Assembly (NCBI GenBank): GCA_964242115.1
Contig: CAXSZX010000006.1
Coordinates: 158,328-222,327, forward strand
From: BOG-908 sp964242115
GTDB taxonomy: Bacteria; Pseudomonadota; Alphaproteobacteria; Acetobacterales; Acetobacteraceae
Direction: 5' to 3'
DNA: 64,000 nucleotides
Below the pieces are notes generated by a model, which saw nothing but the letters and a program-made list of their open reading frames with translations, did no database searches and was not told the origin of the DNA. A program made the translations under genes and the position numbers. Below are positions 43,013 through 52,434 of the stretch, in pieces. Positions within the stretch are counted from its first letter, which is position 1, and every line of letters begins with the position of its first letter.

Positions 43013-43636
43013 ATGTCAAAGCTAGACGTCGACGCCGTTCGCACCGCCTACCGCCGCCAGGCCGCGTTCTACGATGCCGCCTTCGGCCGCATCTCGCGCC
43101 CGGCCAGGCTGCGCGCCATCGGCGCCATCAACGCCCTGCCTGGCGCGCGCGTGCTGGAAGTCGGCGTCGGCACCGGCCTCGCTTTGCCGCTCTACGCGCG
43201 CACGAAGCGGGTCACCGGCATCGACCTCTCCGCCGACATGCTGGCCCACGCCCGCGCCAGGGTAAGGGCGGAGCACCTGACCCACGTGGAGGCACTGCTG
43301 GAGCAGGATGCCGAGGCCACCACCTTCGCCGATTCCAGTTTCGACATCGCCGCCAGCATGTTCGTCGCCTCCGTGGTGCCGAATCCGCGCCGGCTGCTGG
43401 CCGAGCTGCGCCGCGTGGTGCGGCCCGGCGGCCACATCCTGTTCGTCAACCATTTCGTGGCACAGCGTGGCCTCCGCCGGGCCGTGGAGCACGCGATGGC
43501 GCCGCTGTCCCACGCGCTCGGCTGGCACCCGGACTTCTCGCCCTCGGACCTGTTTGGCGAGACATTGCCGGCTGACGTGAGCTTCGAGGCTTTGTCGCCG
43601 GGTGGGCTGTTCAGCCTGGTGCAGGTCGCGAACTGA
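43013..43636 (+). CDS. pmtA: Phosphatidylethanolamine N-methyltransferase (PmtA-like)
   Basis: Class I SAM methyltransferase of 207 residues, close to the Rhodobacter-type PmtA that makes phosphatidylcholine. AYRRQAAFYDAAFGRISRPAR at the N-terminus is typical of this group; motif I is VLEVGVGTGLALPLY, followed by TGIDLSADML and LRRVVRPGGHILFVNHF. A ubiquinone methyltransferase-like role is a less likely alternative. Starts eight bases after an element. Confidence 0.85.
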   Translation: MSKLDVDAVRTAYRRQAAFYDAAFGRISRPARLRAIGAINALPGARVLEVGVGTGLALPLYARTKRVTGIDLSADMLAHARARVRAEHLTHVEALLEQDAEATTFADSSFDIAASMFVASVVPNPRRLLAELRRVVRPGGHILFVNHFVAQRGLRRAVEHAMAPLSHALGWHPDFSPSDLFGETLPADVSFEALSPGGLFSLVQVAN

Positions 43637-43773
43637 AGAAAGCAAGCGCTTCTTTTTCGAGAAAAAGAAGCAAAAAGCTTTTGTTGCGGCTGTCGCGGTT
43701 CTCTCCGGCTAACGCGCGACAGCGGAGACAAAAGTTTTTTGGTTCTTTTTTTCAGAAAGAACTGCTTGCTTCG
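43637..43773. repeat. Palindromic element, A-left/B-right (copy 25)
   Basis: Left arm GCGCTTCTTTTTCGAG..GAAGC; core GGCTGTCGCGG ... ACGCGCGACAGC; right arm GGTTC..GAACTGCTTGC. Nearly the same core as copies 16 and 32. Confidence 0.92.
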
Positions 43774-43877
43774 CGTCCCTCCATGATGCGCCGCACCTTG
43801 ATCTGTACCGGACGCTCCGATATCGGATGCACAACCGGCCATGCCGGCCTCAGGACCAGACGGGACCCGACCCTCAG

Positions 43878-44738
43878 ATGACTTTTTCAGCCCGGCGCTG
43901 CGCCGCCTTCCTGGCCTTATCGGCCGGCGTAGTCGTGCTCGCGCACCCCGCTTTCGCCCAGACTCCCGCGCCCTGGCAGATGGACATGCAGGCGGCCCAC
44001 AGCCCCGTCGAGCGTGAGATCCACAACCTCAACGCGCTCGTCACCTGGATCATCGTCGCTATTACCGTGTTTGTGGCCGGCCTGCTGGCCTACGTGGTTT
44101 GGCGCTACAACGCCAAGCGCAACCCGGTTGCCGGCAAGCTGTCCCACCACTCGCTGCTGGAGGTAGCCTGGACGGCGATCCCGGTGCTCATCCTGGTGGT
44201 GATCGCGGTGCCGAGCTTCCGGCTGATCTACTTCGAGGACCGCACCCACGACGCCTACATGACGGTGAAGGTGACCGGCCACCAATGGTACTGGCAGTAC
44301 ACCTACCCGGACGCCAAGGGCGTGCAGTTCGACAGCTACATGGTGCATGACGAGGACCTCAAGGGCGAGCAGCTGAAGCTGCGCCACCTCGCAGTCGACA
44401 ACCAACTCGTGCTGCCGGCCGGCAAGGACATTCGCATCCTGACCACCAGCGGCGACGTGATCCACAGCTTCTTCATTCCCAGCCTGGGCGTGCAGCGCTA
44501 CGCCATTCCAGGCCGCACCATCGAGACCTGGGTACGGGTGGACCAGCCCGGCGACTACTACGGCGAGTGCAACCAGATCTGCGGCACCAACCACAGCGTG
44601 ATGCCGATTTCCATCCACGCGGTAAGCGAGCAGGACTTCAAAACCTGGCTTGCGGCCGCACCTGCCAAGTTCAAGGACGCCAGCCTGGATAGCGGAACGC
44701 GCTTCGCGCTCGCCACGCCGTCGGCATCGGAGCACTGA
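43878..44738 (+). CDS. ctaC: Cytochrome c oxidase subunit II
   Basis: Electron-entry subunit of the aa3-type oxidase. 286 residues: signal peptide (ends AFAQ), two membrane segments (LVTWIIVAITVFVAGLLAYVVW; LLEVAWTAIPVLILVVIAVPS), then the periplasmic cupredoxin domain. HQWYWQYTYPD is the electron-entry patch, and the CuA site is complete (HSFFIPSLGV for the first His, then ECNQICGTNHSVMPI). First gene of the cta operon; ctaD follows after one base. Confidence 0.96.
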   Translation: MTFSARRCAAFLALSAGVVVLAHPAFAQTPAPWQMDMQAAHSPVEREIHNLNALVTWIIVAITVFVAGLLAYVVWRYNAKRNPVAGKLSHHSLLEVAWTAIPVLILVVIAVPSFRLIYFEDRTHDAYMTVKVTGHQWYWQYTYPDAKGVQFDSYMVHDEDLKGEQLKLRHLAVDNQLVLPAGKDIRILTTSGDVIHSFFIPSLGVQRYAIPGRTIETWVRVDQPGDYYGECNQICGTNHSVMPISIHAVSEQDFKTWLAAAPAKFKDASLDSGTRFALATPSASEH

Positions 44739-44739
44739 G

Positions 44740-46335
44740 ATGTCAGTCACTACCCACGACGCCCATGACCACCACGCCCACGATCACCAGCTGACGTTCG
44801 CGCAACGCTGGATGTTCAGCACCAACCACAAGGACATCGGCACCCTCTATCTGATCTTCGCGGTGATCGCCGGGCTGACCGGCGGTGCGCTGTCGATCAT
44901 CATGCGGGCGCAGCTGCAGCACCCCGGCAACACCATCGTCACCAGCGGGCAGGAGTGGAACACGATCGTGACGGCCCACGGGCTGATCATGATCTTCTTC
45001 ACCATCATGCCGGCGATGATCGGCGGCTTCGGCAACTGGTTCATCCCGCTGATGATCGGGGCACCCGACATGGCGTTCCCGCGGCTGAACAACATCAGCT
45101 TCTGGCTGCTGATCCCGGCCTTCGCGCTGATCATCACCGGCCTGCTGATGGGCGAGAGCGGTTCCGGCTGGACGCTGTATCCGCCGCTGTCCAACGCGAC
45201 CTACGAATCCGGCCCGGGCATGGACTTCACCCTGTTCGCGCTGCACCTCGCCGGCGTGTCCTCGCTGCTCGGCGCGCTGAACTTCATCACCACCATCTTC
45301 AACATGCGCACCCCGGGCATGACGCTGCACAAGATGCCGCTGTTCATCTGGGCCATGCTGGTGACCGCCTTCCTGCTGCTGCTCAGCCTGCCGGTGCTGG
45401 CCGGTGCCATCACCATGCTGATTTTCGACCGCAACTTCGGCACCAGCTTCTTCGACCCGCAGGGCGGCGGCGACCCGGTGCTGTGGCAGCACCTGTTCTG
45501 GTTCTTCGGCCACCCAGAGGTGTACATCCTGATCCTGCCGGGCTTCGGCATCATCAGCCACGTGGTCAGCACCTTCAGCAAGAAGCCGGTGTTCGGCTAC
45601 CTCGGCATGGCCTACGCGATGGTGGCCATCGGCGTGGTCGGTTTCGTGGTGTGGGCGCACCACATGTTCGTCTCCGGCATCTCGGTGGACACGCGGGCCT
45701 ACTTCATGGCGGCGACGATGATCATCGCGGTGCCGACCGGCATCAAGATATTCTCATGGATCGCGACCATGTGGGGCGGCTCGATCGAGATGAAGACGCC
45801 GATGCTGTTCGCCATCGGCTTCATCTTCCTGTTCACCGTCGGCGGTGTGACCGGCGTGGTGCTGTCCAACGCCGGCCTGGACCAGATCCTGCACAACACC
45901 TACTACGTGGTGGCGCACTTCCACTACGTGCTGTCGCTGGGTGCGGTGTTCGCCATCTTCGCCGGCTGGTACTACTGGATCGGCAAGATGAGTGGCCACC
46001 AGTATCCCGAGTTCTGGGGCAAGGTGCATTTCTGGGTGACGTTCGTGGGCGTGAACCTGACGTTCTTCCCGATGCACTTCCTGGGCGCCGCGGGAATGCC
46101 ACGCCGCTATCCTGACTACCCTGACGCCTTTGCCGGCTGGAACTACGTGGCCTCGATCGGTTCCTACGTGGGTGCATTGTCGGTGCTTATCTTCCTCTAC
46201 GTCGTCTTCCGCACCTTCACCTCGAAAGAGGCGGTGGCGGACAACTACTGGGGCGAGGGTGCCACCACGCTGGAGTGGACGGTGAGTTCGCCGCCGCCGT
46301 TCCACACCTTCGAAGAACTGCCGCGGTTCAGGTAA
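44740..46335 (+). CDS. ctaD: Cytochrome c oxidase subunit I
   Basis: Catalytic subunit with heme a, heme a3 and CuB; twelve membrane segments in 531 residues. WMFSTNHKDIGTLYL opens the core domain. The CuB histidine and cross-linked Tyr are in FGHPEVYILILPGFG. HHMFVSG, with the CuB His pair, is in VWAHHMFVSG, and the heme ligands are in the stretch YYVVAHFHYVLSLG. The proton-channel motif of the A family is present. A His-rich N-terminus is unusual but harmless. Confidence 0.97.
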   Translation: MSVTTHDAHDHHAHDHQLTFAQRWMFSTNHKDIGTLYLIFAVIAGLTGGALSIIMRAQLQHPGNTIVTSGQEWNTIVTAHGLIMIFFTIMPAMIGGFGNWFIPLMIGAPDMAFPRLNNISFWLLIPAFALIITGLLMGESGSGWTLYPPLSNATYESGPGMDFTLFALHLAGVSSLLGALNFITTIFNMRTPGMTLHKMPLFIWAMLVTAFLLLLSLPVLAGAITMLIFDRNFGTSFFDPQGGGDPVLWQHLFWFFGHPEVYILILPGFGIISHVVSTFSKKPVFGYLGMAYAMVAIGVVGFVVWAHHMFVSGISVDTRAYFMAATMIIAVPTGIKIFSWIATMWGGSIEMKTPMLFAIGFIFLFTVGGVTGVVLSNAGLDQILHNTYYVVAHFHYVLSLGAVFAIFAGWYYWIGKMSGHQYPEFWGKVHFWVTFVGVNLTFFPMHFLGAAGMPRRYPDYPDAFAGWNYVASIGSYVGALSVLIFLYVVFRTFTSKEAVADNYWGEGATTLEWTVSSPPPFHTFEELPRFR

Positions 46336-46340
46336 GCACG

Positions 46341-47297
46341 ATGAGTTCCAACGTTCTGACGACGGCGAGAGGGGGGGAGCAATCCCCCCTTCTGCTTTCC
46401 GGCAACAACGCCGAGTGGCGCGACTGGCTGTTGTTGCTCAAGCCCCGGGTGGTGAGCTTGGTGGTGTTCACCGGCTGGATCGGACTGTATCTGGCGCCGG
46501 GCCACCTGCACCCAGTGCTGGCGTTCACCGCCATCCTCTGCATAGCGGTTGCTGCTGGGGCGGCAGGCGCCATTAACATGTGGTACGAGCGTGACATCGA
46601 CGCGCTGATGCACCGGACCCGTCGCCGCCCAATCCCGGCCGGCCGGATCGAGCCAGGTGCGGCGCTCGGCTTTGGCGTGGCGTTGGCTGTGGGCAGCGTG
46701 ATCGTCATGTGGCTGGCGACCAACGTGGCGGCGGCGACCATCCTTGCGCTGTCGATCTGCTTCTACGTGTTCGTCTACACGATTTGGCTGAAGCGGCGCA
46801 CGCCGCAAAACATCGTCATCGGCGGGGCGGCCGGCGCGTTCCCGCCGCTGATCGGCTGGGCGGCGGTGACCGGCAGCGTGGACGTGCTGCCGCTGCTGCT
46901 ATTTGGCATCGTGTTCTTCTGGACCCCGCCGCATTTCTGGGCACTGTCACTCTACGCCTGCAAGGACTACACCCGCGCCGGCGTGCCGATGCTGCCGGTG
47001 GTGGCCGGTGCGCGCGAGACCCGGAGGCAGATTTTCGCCTACACGCTCATCCTGACCGTTGTTGCGGTGCTGCCGTGGGTGCTGGGCTATACCGAGCTGC
47101 TCTACGGCGTGTCTGCCAGCGTGCTGAGCCTGGGGTTCGTCGCGTGTTCTTGGCGGGTGCTGAAGGATCGCCAGGATGGGACGGGGGTGAGCCTGACCGA
47201 GGACCGGCCGGCGAAGCTGACGTTCCGCTACTCGCTGGCCTACCTAGCGGCGATCTTCGTGGCGATCGCTGCGGACCACGCGGTGCGAGCACTGTGA
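46341..47297 (+). CDS. ctaB: Protoheme IX farnesyltransferase
   Basis: UbiA-type membrane prenyltransferase that makes heme O for the oxidase. 318 residues, about nine membrane segments. LLKPRVVSLVVFTGW opens the family domain; the prenyl-diphosphate-binding Asp-rich motif is NMWYERDIDALMHRTRRRPIPAG, and the second is in YACKDYTRAGVPMLPVV. The next gene starts inside its stop codon (GTGA). Confidence 0.96.
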   Translation: MSSNVLTTARGGEQSPLLLSGNNAEWRDWLLLLKPRVVSLVVFTGWIGLYLAPGHLHPVLAFTAILCIAVAAGAAGAINMWYERDIDALMHRTRRRPIPAGRIEPGAALGFGVALAVGSVIVMWLATNVAAATILALSICFYVFVYTIWLKRRTPQNIVIGGAAGAFPPLIGWAAVTGSVDVLPLLLFGIVFFWTPPHFWALSLYACKDYTRAGVPMLPVVAGARETRRQIFAYTLILTVVAVLPWVLGYTELLYGVSASVLSLGFVACSWRVLKDRQDGTGVSLTEDRPAKLTFRYSLAYLAAIFVAIAADHAVRAL

Positions 47298-47449
47298 GCG
47301 ACGAGTTTCCGCCGAGGCCGTCCCCGGTTCAGGCGGCGGAAATTCACCGCCGACAGCGCGGGCGGAACGTGGCGCTGATCGTGGTGCTCGGCAGCCTGGC
47401 GGTGCTGTTCTTTGCGATCACCATCGTCAAGCTCGGGCATTTGGGCTGA
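47294..47449 (+). CDS. Small CoxF-like membrane protein of the cta operon
   Basis: A 51-residue protein with a polar N-terminus (HRRQRGRNVA) and one membrane segment (LIVVLGSLAVLFFAITIVKLG). A GTG start overlaps the ctaB stop. In alphaproteobacteria such a gene sits between ctaB and ctaG; here ctaG does not follow. Role unknown, probably oxidase assembly. Confidence 0.75.
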   Translation: MSDEFPPRPSPVQAAEIHRRQRGRNVALIVVLGSLAVLFFAITIVKLGHLG

Positions 47450-47824
47450 GGCGCTTCGGGTCTAGTTCCGCCCGCTAGTGTCGCGCGGCAGCAAAGAGTC
47501 ACCACCAACAGCACCAAGAGTCTCGGTTCAGTCTTTCCAGATCGACAGCCTATGCCAGCGGCCCTCCATTTTGCCTCTTCGACGTCCAAGGAAGGCAAGG
47601 CCTGCTTTTTTGAAAAAAGCAGCAAAAAACGTTTGGTTATGCTGTCGCGGACGTTCCTGCAGCGCGCGACGGCGGAGACAAACGTTTTTTGCTTTTTTTT
47701 CAAAAAAGAAGGCCTTTCTTCCCTGTCCACCCCCCAACCGATATAACGCCTGCACCACCGCGCCGCATTGCGGTAACCTCGCCCCGGCGGCACACATGCC
47801 GCACCGACAGACGGACCGATCTCG
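47450..47824. other. Stretch where ctaG would be expected
   Basis: 375 bases between the CoxF-like gene and ctaE. It contains a complete palindromic element (47588-47722), about 135 bases before it and 100 after. No part of a Cox11/CtaG coding sequence was recognised on either strand. Confidence 0.75.
47588..47722. repeat. Palindromic element, A-left/A-right (copy 26)
   Basis: Left arm GGCCTGC..GCAGC (GC variant on both sides); core ATGCTGTCGCGGACG; right arm ends GAAGGCC. Inside the cta operon. Confidence 0.9.
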
Positions 47825-48688
47825 ATGGACACTGTAGTCGCTGACCCCCACGACGCCACGCTGGCCGCGTCCTCCTCAGGGATGAAGCAGCCCTACCACC
47901 TGGTGAACCCCAGCCCTTGGCCGATCGTAGGCGCTCTTGGCGGAGGGTTGTTGCTGACCGGCGTGGTGCTCGCCGCGCATTACGGCGACTACTACGTGCT
48001 GGGCGCGGGACTGGCACTGGTGGCACTGACGATGACCATGTGGTGGCGCGACGTGCTGGTCGAAAGCAGCACGCCCGGCCTGCACTCGCCGGTGGTGCGG
48101 CTAGGTTTGCGCTACGGAATGACGCTGTTCATCCTGTCCGAGGTCATGTTTTTCGTCGGGTTCTTCTGGGCGTTCTTCCATTTTTACCTGTATCCGGAGC
48201 ACGTGGCCGGCGCCACGACGGCCGTGTGGCCGCCCGAAGGCGTCCACACCTTCGACCCGCTGCGCATCCCGTTGCTCAACACGATGATCCTGCTGCTGTC
48301 CGGCTGCACGGTTACTTGGGCGCACCACGCGCTGATTGAGGGCAACCGGCGCGCGATGATGATCGGCCTCGGCATCACCATCCTGCTGGGCATGAGCTTC
48401 TCCTGCTTCCAGGCGCTGGAGTATTCCGAGGCGCCGTTCCACTTCGCCGGTGGCGGCATCTACCCCTCGGTGTTCTTCCTGGCCACCGGGTTCCACGGCT
48501 TCCACGTGATCATCGGCACCACCTTCCTGGGCATCTGCTGGCTGCGCGCGCGTGCCGGCGGCTTTACGCCCACGCAGCATTTCGGCTTCGAGGCGGCAGC
48601 CTGGTACTGGCACTTCGTGGACGTGGTGTGGCTGTTCCTGTTCTTCTTCGTCTACGTGCTAGGCGCCGGCGTTCCGGCCGTCGAGTAG
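47825..48688 (+). CDS. ctaE: Cytochrome c oxidase subunit III
   Basis: Seven-helix subunit that stabilises the catalytic core. 287 residues. QPYHLVNPSPWPIVGALGGGLLLTG opens the family; WWRDVLVES, MTLFILSEVMFFVGFFWAFFH and TGFHGFHVIIGTTFL are characteristic, as is the ending AWYWHFVDVVWLFLFFFVYV. Downstream of the ctaB/CoxF-like pair, separated by an element. DUF983 follows after four bases. Confidence 0.96.
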   Translation: MDTVVADPHDATLAASSSGMKQPYHLVNPSPWPIVGALGGGLLLTGVVLAAHYGDYYVLGAGLALVALTMTMWWRDVLVESSTPGLHSPVVRLGLRYGMTLFILSEVMFFVGFFWAFFHFYLYPEHVAGATTAVWPPEGVHTFDPLRIPLLNTMILLLSGCTVTWAHHALIEGNRRAMMIGLGITILLGMSFSCFQALEYSEAPFHFAGGGIYPSVFFLATGFHGFHVIIGTTFLGICWLRARAGGFTPTQHFGFEAAAWYWHFVDVVWLFLFFFVYVLGAGVPAVE

Positions 48689-48692
48689 GGGT

Positions 48693-49064
48693 TTGCCCGA
48701 GTCCTGGGACGGGCCTGAGCCGAGCCTGGGGCATGCCACGTTCGCCTGCCTTTGCCCGCGCTGCGGCAAGGGCAAGCTGTTCGACGGCCTGCTCTCCGTG
48801 CGCGACGCCTGCCCGGTGTGCGGGCTGGACCTGACGGGCAACGACACCGGCGACGCGTTTGCTGTGCCGATCCTGATCGTACTGGGTGCCATCGTGGTGG
48901 GGGCGGCATTCTGGTTGGACTTCACCTTTTCGCCGCCGTTGTGGGTGCACGCGGTGATCTGGCCGGTGGTGACGATTGCCGGCGCGATCCTGATGACGCG
49001 CTACATCAAGGCGTTCTTTACCGTGCAGCAATACCGCACCCGTCGCGACGAGATGGGCGTTTGA
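48693..49064 (+). CDS. DUF983 zinc-ribbon membrane protein
   Basis: A 123-residue protein with two CxxC pairs (CPRCGKGKLF and CPVCGLDL), a zinc-ribbon-like site, followed by two membrane segments (PILIVLGAIVVGAAFWLDF and HAVIWPVVTIAGAILMT). DUF983 is regularly encoded between ctaE and surf1; its role in oxidase assembly is inferred from this. TTG start with GTAGGGG upstream. Confidence 0.85.
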   Translation: MPESWDGPEPSLGHATFACLCPRCGKGKLFDGLLSVRDACPVCGLDLTGNDTGDAFAVPILIVLGAIVVGAAFWLDFTFSPPLWVHAVIWPVVTIAGAILMTRYIKAFFTVQQYRTRRDEMGV

Positions 49065-49086
49065 GCCGGGCAGGTTCGAGCCAGGC

Positions 49087-49830
49087 GTGGGCGACGATGC
49101 CGTGATCGAAACCGCACCTGCGCGACGGCCTGACGGTGATGCGGCCGGCCTGGTCCGCCGTGTGCAGCCGATTTTGGGTGCGGCGGTTGCCACCGCGATC
49201 GCGTTGGCTTTGTTGGTGGCGCTCGGCGTGTGGCAGCTTCACCGGCTGCATTGGAAAGAAGGGCTGCTCGCGCAGGTCGACGCGGCCGAGCACGCGCCGC
49301 CGACGAAACTGGCAGACGGCACGCCGCCGCTGTTCACTCGCGTCACCGCGAAGGGCACGCTGGTGGCGCCGCCGTTTGCGCTTTACGGGGTGGACGTTCA
49401 AGGCGGCGAGCTGGGCGCAGACCTGATGGAGACGCTGGTGCGGCCTGGCCTGAAGCCGGTGCTGGTGGTGCTCGGCTGGGTGCCGACGCAGTCCGGCGCG
49501 CCGAGGCTGGTCACCGGGCCGGCGGAGGTCACCGGCTACGTGCGGCTGCCGGAGACGCCCAACTGGCTGTCGGCGCCGGACGATCCGGACGGACGCCGTT
49601 TCTACACGCTGGACCCGCGCAAGATCGGCGCGTCGCTGGGGACGGAGGTGGCGCCGTTTACGTTGGTGGCGCTTGGAGCGCCGCCGGGCGTGCCAGGCGC
49701 GCCGGTGCCGGCGGACACGCTGCCGCGGCCGGTGAACAACCACCTGCAATACGCGCTGACGTGGTTTGGGCTGGCGGCGGCTTTGCTTGGGGTGTTTGTG
49801 GCCTGGGTAAAGAAAGGCCTTCTTTTTTGA
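49087..49830 (+). CDS. surf1: SURF1 family oxidase assembly protein
   Basis: Inner-membrane factor for heme a insertion into subunit I. 247 residues: a first membrane segment (ATAIALALLVALGVWQLHRLHWK, with the family GxWQxxR-like pattern), a periplasmic domain, and a second segment starting at NNHLQYALTWFGLAAALLGVFVAW. The last residues KKGLLF and the stop come from a palindromic element in place of the usual short basic tail. GTG start. Confidence 0.9.
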   Translation: MGDDAVIETAPARRPDGDAAGLVRRVQPILGAAVATAIALALLVALGVWQLHRLHWKEGLLAQVDAAEHAPPTKLADGTPPLFTRVTAKGTLVAPPFALYGVDVQGGELGADLMETLVRPGLKPVLVVLGWVPTQSGAPRLVTGPAEVTGYVRLPETPNWLSAPDDPDGRRFYTLDPRKIGASLGTEVAPFTLVALGAPPGVPGAPVPADTLPRPVNNHLQYALTWFGLAAALLGVFVAWVKKGLLF

Positions 49831-49952
49831 AAAAAAGAAGCAAAAAACTTTTGACCTCGCTGTCGCGGGAAGCTGAAACCAAGCGCCTCACCCGCCAGGA
49901 ATAAAGTTTTTTTGCTTCTTTTTTTTCAAAAAAGAAGCGCTTGCTTTCTTCC
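49811..49952. repeat. Palindromic element, A-left/A-right (copy 27)
   Basis: Left arm GGCCTTC..GAAGC; core CTCGCTGTCGCGGGAAGCTG; right arm ending GAAGCGCTTGC. It forms the SURF1 C-terminus. Confidence 0.9.
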
Positions 49953-49961
49953 GGAGGTCCC

Positions 49962-52169
49962 ATGCGCCTGCTCTTCGCGATCGTCCTCGTAGCCACGCCC
50001 GCGCTAGCCGAAACCACCGACCCGTATCTGTGGCTGGAGCAGGTGCAGAGCCCTAAGGCGCTCGCCTGGGTGCAGCAGGAAAACGAGCGCACGCTCAAGC
50101 CGCTGCTCACCGACCCGCACTACCAGACCTTTCTCGACGAGTCGCTTGCCATTACCCAGGCGAAGGACCGCATTCCGGAGCCCGAGTTTCTCGACGCGCT
50201 GGTCTACAACATCTGGCAGGACGCGAGCCATCCGCAGGGGCTGTGGCGCCGCACCAGCCCGCCGGACTATGCCGCCGCCGCGCCGCACTGGCAGACCGTG
50301 ATCGACGTGGACGCTTTGGGCCACGCCGAGCACCGCACCTGGGTGTGGAAGGGTGCCAACTGCCAGGAGCCGGCCGAAGTGCGCTGTCTGGTGAACTTGT
50401 CCGAAGGCGGCGAGGACGCGGTGACGGCGCGCGAGTTCGACCTGCCGACCTCAAGCTTCGTGTCCGCCGGCTTCGCCATTCCGCACGCCAAGCAGACGGT
50501 GGATTGGCAGGACGCCAACACGCTGCTGGTGGGCACCGATTGGGGGCCCGGCAGCATGACGGACTCGGGCTACCCGTTCGTTATCAAGCGGCTGCACCGC
50601 GGTGAGAAGCTGTCGGACGCCGTCGAGGTGTTTCGGGGCACAAGGCAGGATGTGTCCGTGGTCGTCTCCACCTTCGTCGACGGGCAGGGCCACCAGGCGG
50701 TGGTGCTGCAGCGCGGGTTGGATTTCTTCCGGTCGGCGTTCTTCGTGGTGACGGACAAGGCGGTGACGAAGCTGGCTTTGCCGGAAAAGGCGCAGGTGGC
50801 GGGGCTGGTGGACAACCAGCTTGTGGTGGCGCTGAACCAGGACATGCCCGGCGCGCCGGCGCTGGTAGCCGGCAGCCTGGTGGCGCTGGACATGGCGCAT
50901 CCGGACGCGCGGCCGACGCTGATCTGGGCGCCCGGGCCGCGCCAGGCGCTGGACCAGGACCAAGTGCGCGTCACCGCAGGCCACGTGCTGGCGGTGGTGC
51001 TGGATAACGTGCGCGGCCGGGCGCTGGCCTTCGCGCATGGCGTCAACGGCTGGTCCGCGCGCACAGTGGCGTTGCCGGACAACGCTGCCATCAGCATCGT
51101 AACGACGACTCCGCGCAGCGATCTTGCGGCACTGCAGGTGACCAGCTTCCTGCTGCCGAACTCGCTGTACTTCGCCGATTTGGGTTCGCTGCCGGGTGTT
51201 CAGACCGTGACTGCAGCACCAACGGCCGGTGCCGCAGGCGACAAGCCGGTTGGCGGCGCCGGCGGCATCGTGGTGGACGCCAAACCGGAGAGCCTGCAGG
51301 CGCTGCAGGGAAAGTCGGGCACAAGCCAGCCGGGCTCGGCGGTGCGGCTGGTGAAGGCGCTGCCGGCGAAGTTCGACGCCTCGCGCGACACGGTGGAGCA
51401 GTTTGAGGCGACATCCACAGACGGCACCAAAGTCCCGTATTTCGTGGTGCACCCGAAGTCGATGACGTACGACGGCAACAACCCGACGCTGCTGACCGGC
51501 TACGGCGGTTTCCAGGTCAGCGAGACGCCGGTCTACAACCCGGGCATAGGCAAGCTGTGGCTCGAGACCGGCGGCGTCTACGTGCTGGCCAACATACGCG
51601 GCGGCGGCGAGTTCGGCCCCGCCTGGCACGAGGCCGGGCTGAAGACGAACCGGCAACGCATCTACGACGACTTCGCCTCCGTGGCGCGCGACCTGATCGC
51701 ACGCAAGATCACCTCGCCGCGGCACTTAGGCATACGCGGCCGGTCCAACGGCGGGCTGCTGATGGGAGTGGAGTTCGAGCAGCACCCTGATTTGTGGCAC
51801 GCGGTGATCATCGGCGTGCCACTGCTGGACATGCTGCGGTTCGAGAAGATTGCAGCGGGCGCAAGCTGGGTTGGCGAGTACGGGTCGGTGTCCAACCCGT
51901 TGGAGCGGGCGTTCCTGGCCAAGATCTCGCCGTATCAGAACCTGCGCGAGGGCGTGCACTACCCGGAGCCGTTCATTTTCACCACGACGCTGGACGATCG
52001 CGTGGGGCCGCAGCACGCACGCAAGTTCGCCGCCGAGATGCAGGCGATGGGGCTGCCGTTTTTCTACCACGAATCGATCGAGGGCGGGCACGCGGGACAG
52101 GCGAATCTGCGCGAGGCGGCGGAGAACCAGGCTTTGGAGATGACTTACCTGACGATGGAGTTGAAGTGA
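49962..52169 (+). CDS. S9 family prolyl oligopeptidase
   Basis: Serine peptidase of 735 residues with a signal peptide (ends TPALAE), so probably periplasmic. The N-terminal beta-propeller covers about 70-440, and the alpha/beta-hydrolase domain the rest. The nucleophile Ser is in GRSNGGLLMG, preceded by ANIRGGGEFGPAWHEAG; the Asp is in TTLDDRVGPQH and the His in EGGHAGQANL. Ribosome binding site GGAGGTCC precedes the ATG. It stands alone between two palindromic elements. Confidence 0.9.
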   Translation: MRLLFAIVLVATPALAETTDPYLWLEQVQSPKALAWVQQENERTLKPLLTDPHYQTFLDESLAITQAKDRIPEPEFLDALVYNIWQDASHPQGLWRRTSPPDYAAAAPHWQTVIDVDALGHAEHRTWVWKGANCQEPAEVRCLVNLSEGGEDAVTAREFDLPTSSFVSAGFAIPHAKQTVDWQDANTLLVGTDWGPGSMTDSGYPFVIKRLHRGEKLSDAVEVFRGTRQDVSVVVSTFVDGQGHQAVVLQRGLDFFRSAFFVVTDKAVTKLALPEKAQVAGLVDNQLVVALNQDMPGAPALVAGSLVALDMAHPDARPTLIWAPGPRQALDQDQVRVTAGHVLAVVLDNVRGRALAFAHGVNGWSARTVALPDNAAISIVTTTPRSDLAALQVTSFLLPNSLYFADLGSLPGVQTVTAAPTAGAAGDKPVGGAGGIVVDAKPESLQALQGKSGTSQPGSAVRLVKALPAKFDASRDTVEQFEATSTDGTKVPYFVVHPKSMTYDGNNPTLLTGYGGFQVSETPVYNPGIGKLWLETGGVYVLANIRGGGEFGPAWHEAGLKTNRQRIYDDFASVARDLIARKITSPRHLGIRGRSNGGLLMGVEFEQHPDLWHAVIIGVPLLDMLRFEKIAAGASWVGEYGSVSNPLERAFLAKISPYQNLREGVHYPEPFIFTTTLDDRVGPQHARKFAAEMQAMGLPFFYHESIEGGHAGQANLREAAENQALEMTYLTMELK

Positions 52170-52197
52170 CGGTGCTGGCTCCCCGGCATTAGGCGAG

Positions 52198-52338
52198 GAA
52201 GGCAAGGCCTTCTTTTCTGAAGAAAAGAAGCAAAAGACTTTTGGTCCTGCTGTCGCGATGGTTCTGCAACGCGCGCCCAAAGGAACAAAAGTTTTTTGGT
52301 TCTTTTTTTCAAAAAAGAACTGCTTGCCTTGCCTGTCA
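52198..52338. repeat. Palindromic element, A-left/B-right (copy 28)
   Basis: Left arm GGCCTTCTTTTCTGAAG..GAAGC; core CTGCTGTCGCGATGG; right arm GGTTC..GAACTGCTTGCC. Confidence 0.92.
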
Positions 52339-52434
52339 ATGGTTGAGGTTTTGGGCCTGTCACGGAGTTCTCTGCGGCGCTCGACTGAGACACGAAGTTT
52401 CTTTTTTCACGAATGAAGAGTCCATCCTACTTCC

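Noticed and set aside
47450..47824. A hidden ctaG in the cta operon gap
   Set aside because: Too short for Cox11 (about 190 residues) and no CtaG motif (such as a CFCF copper site) in any frame.
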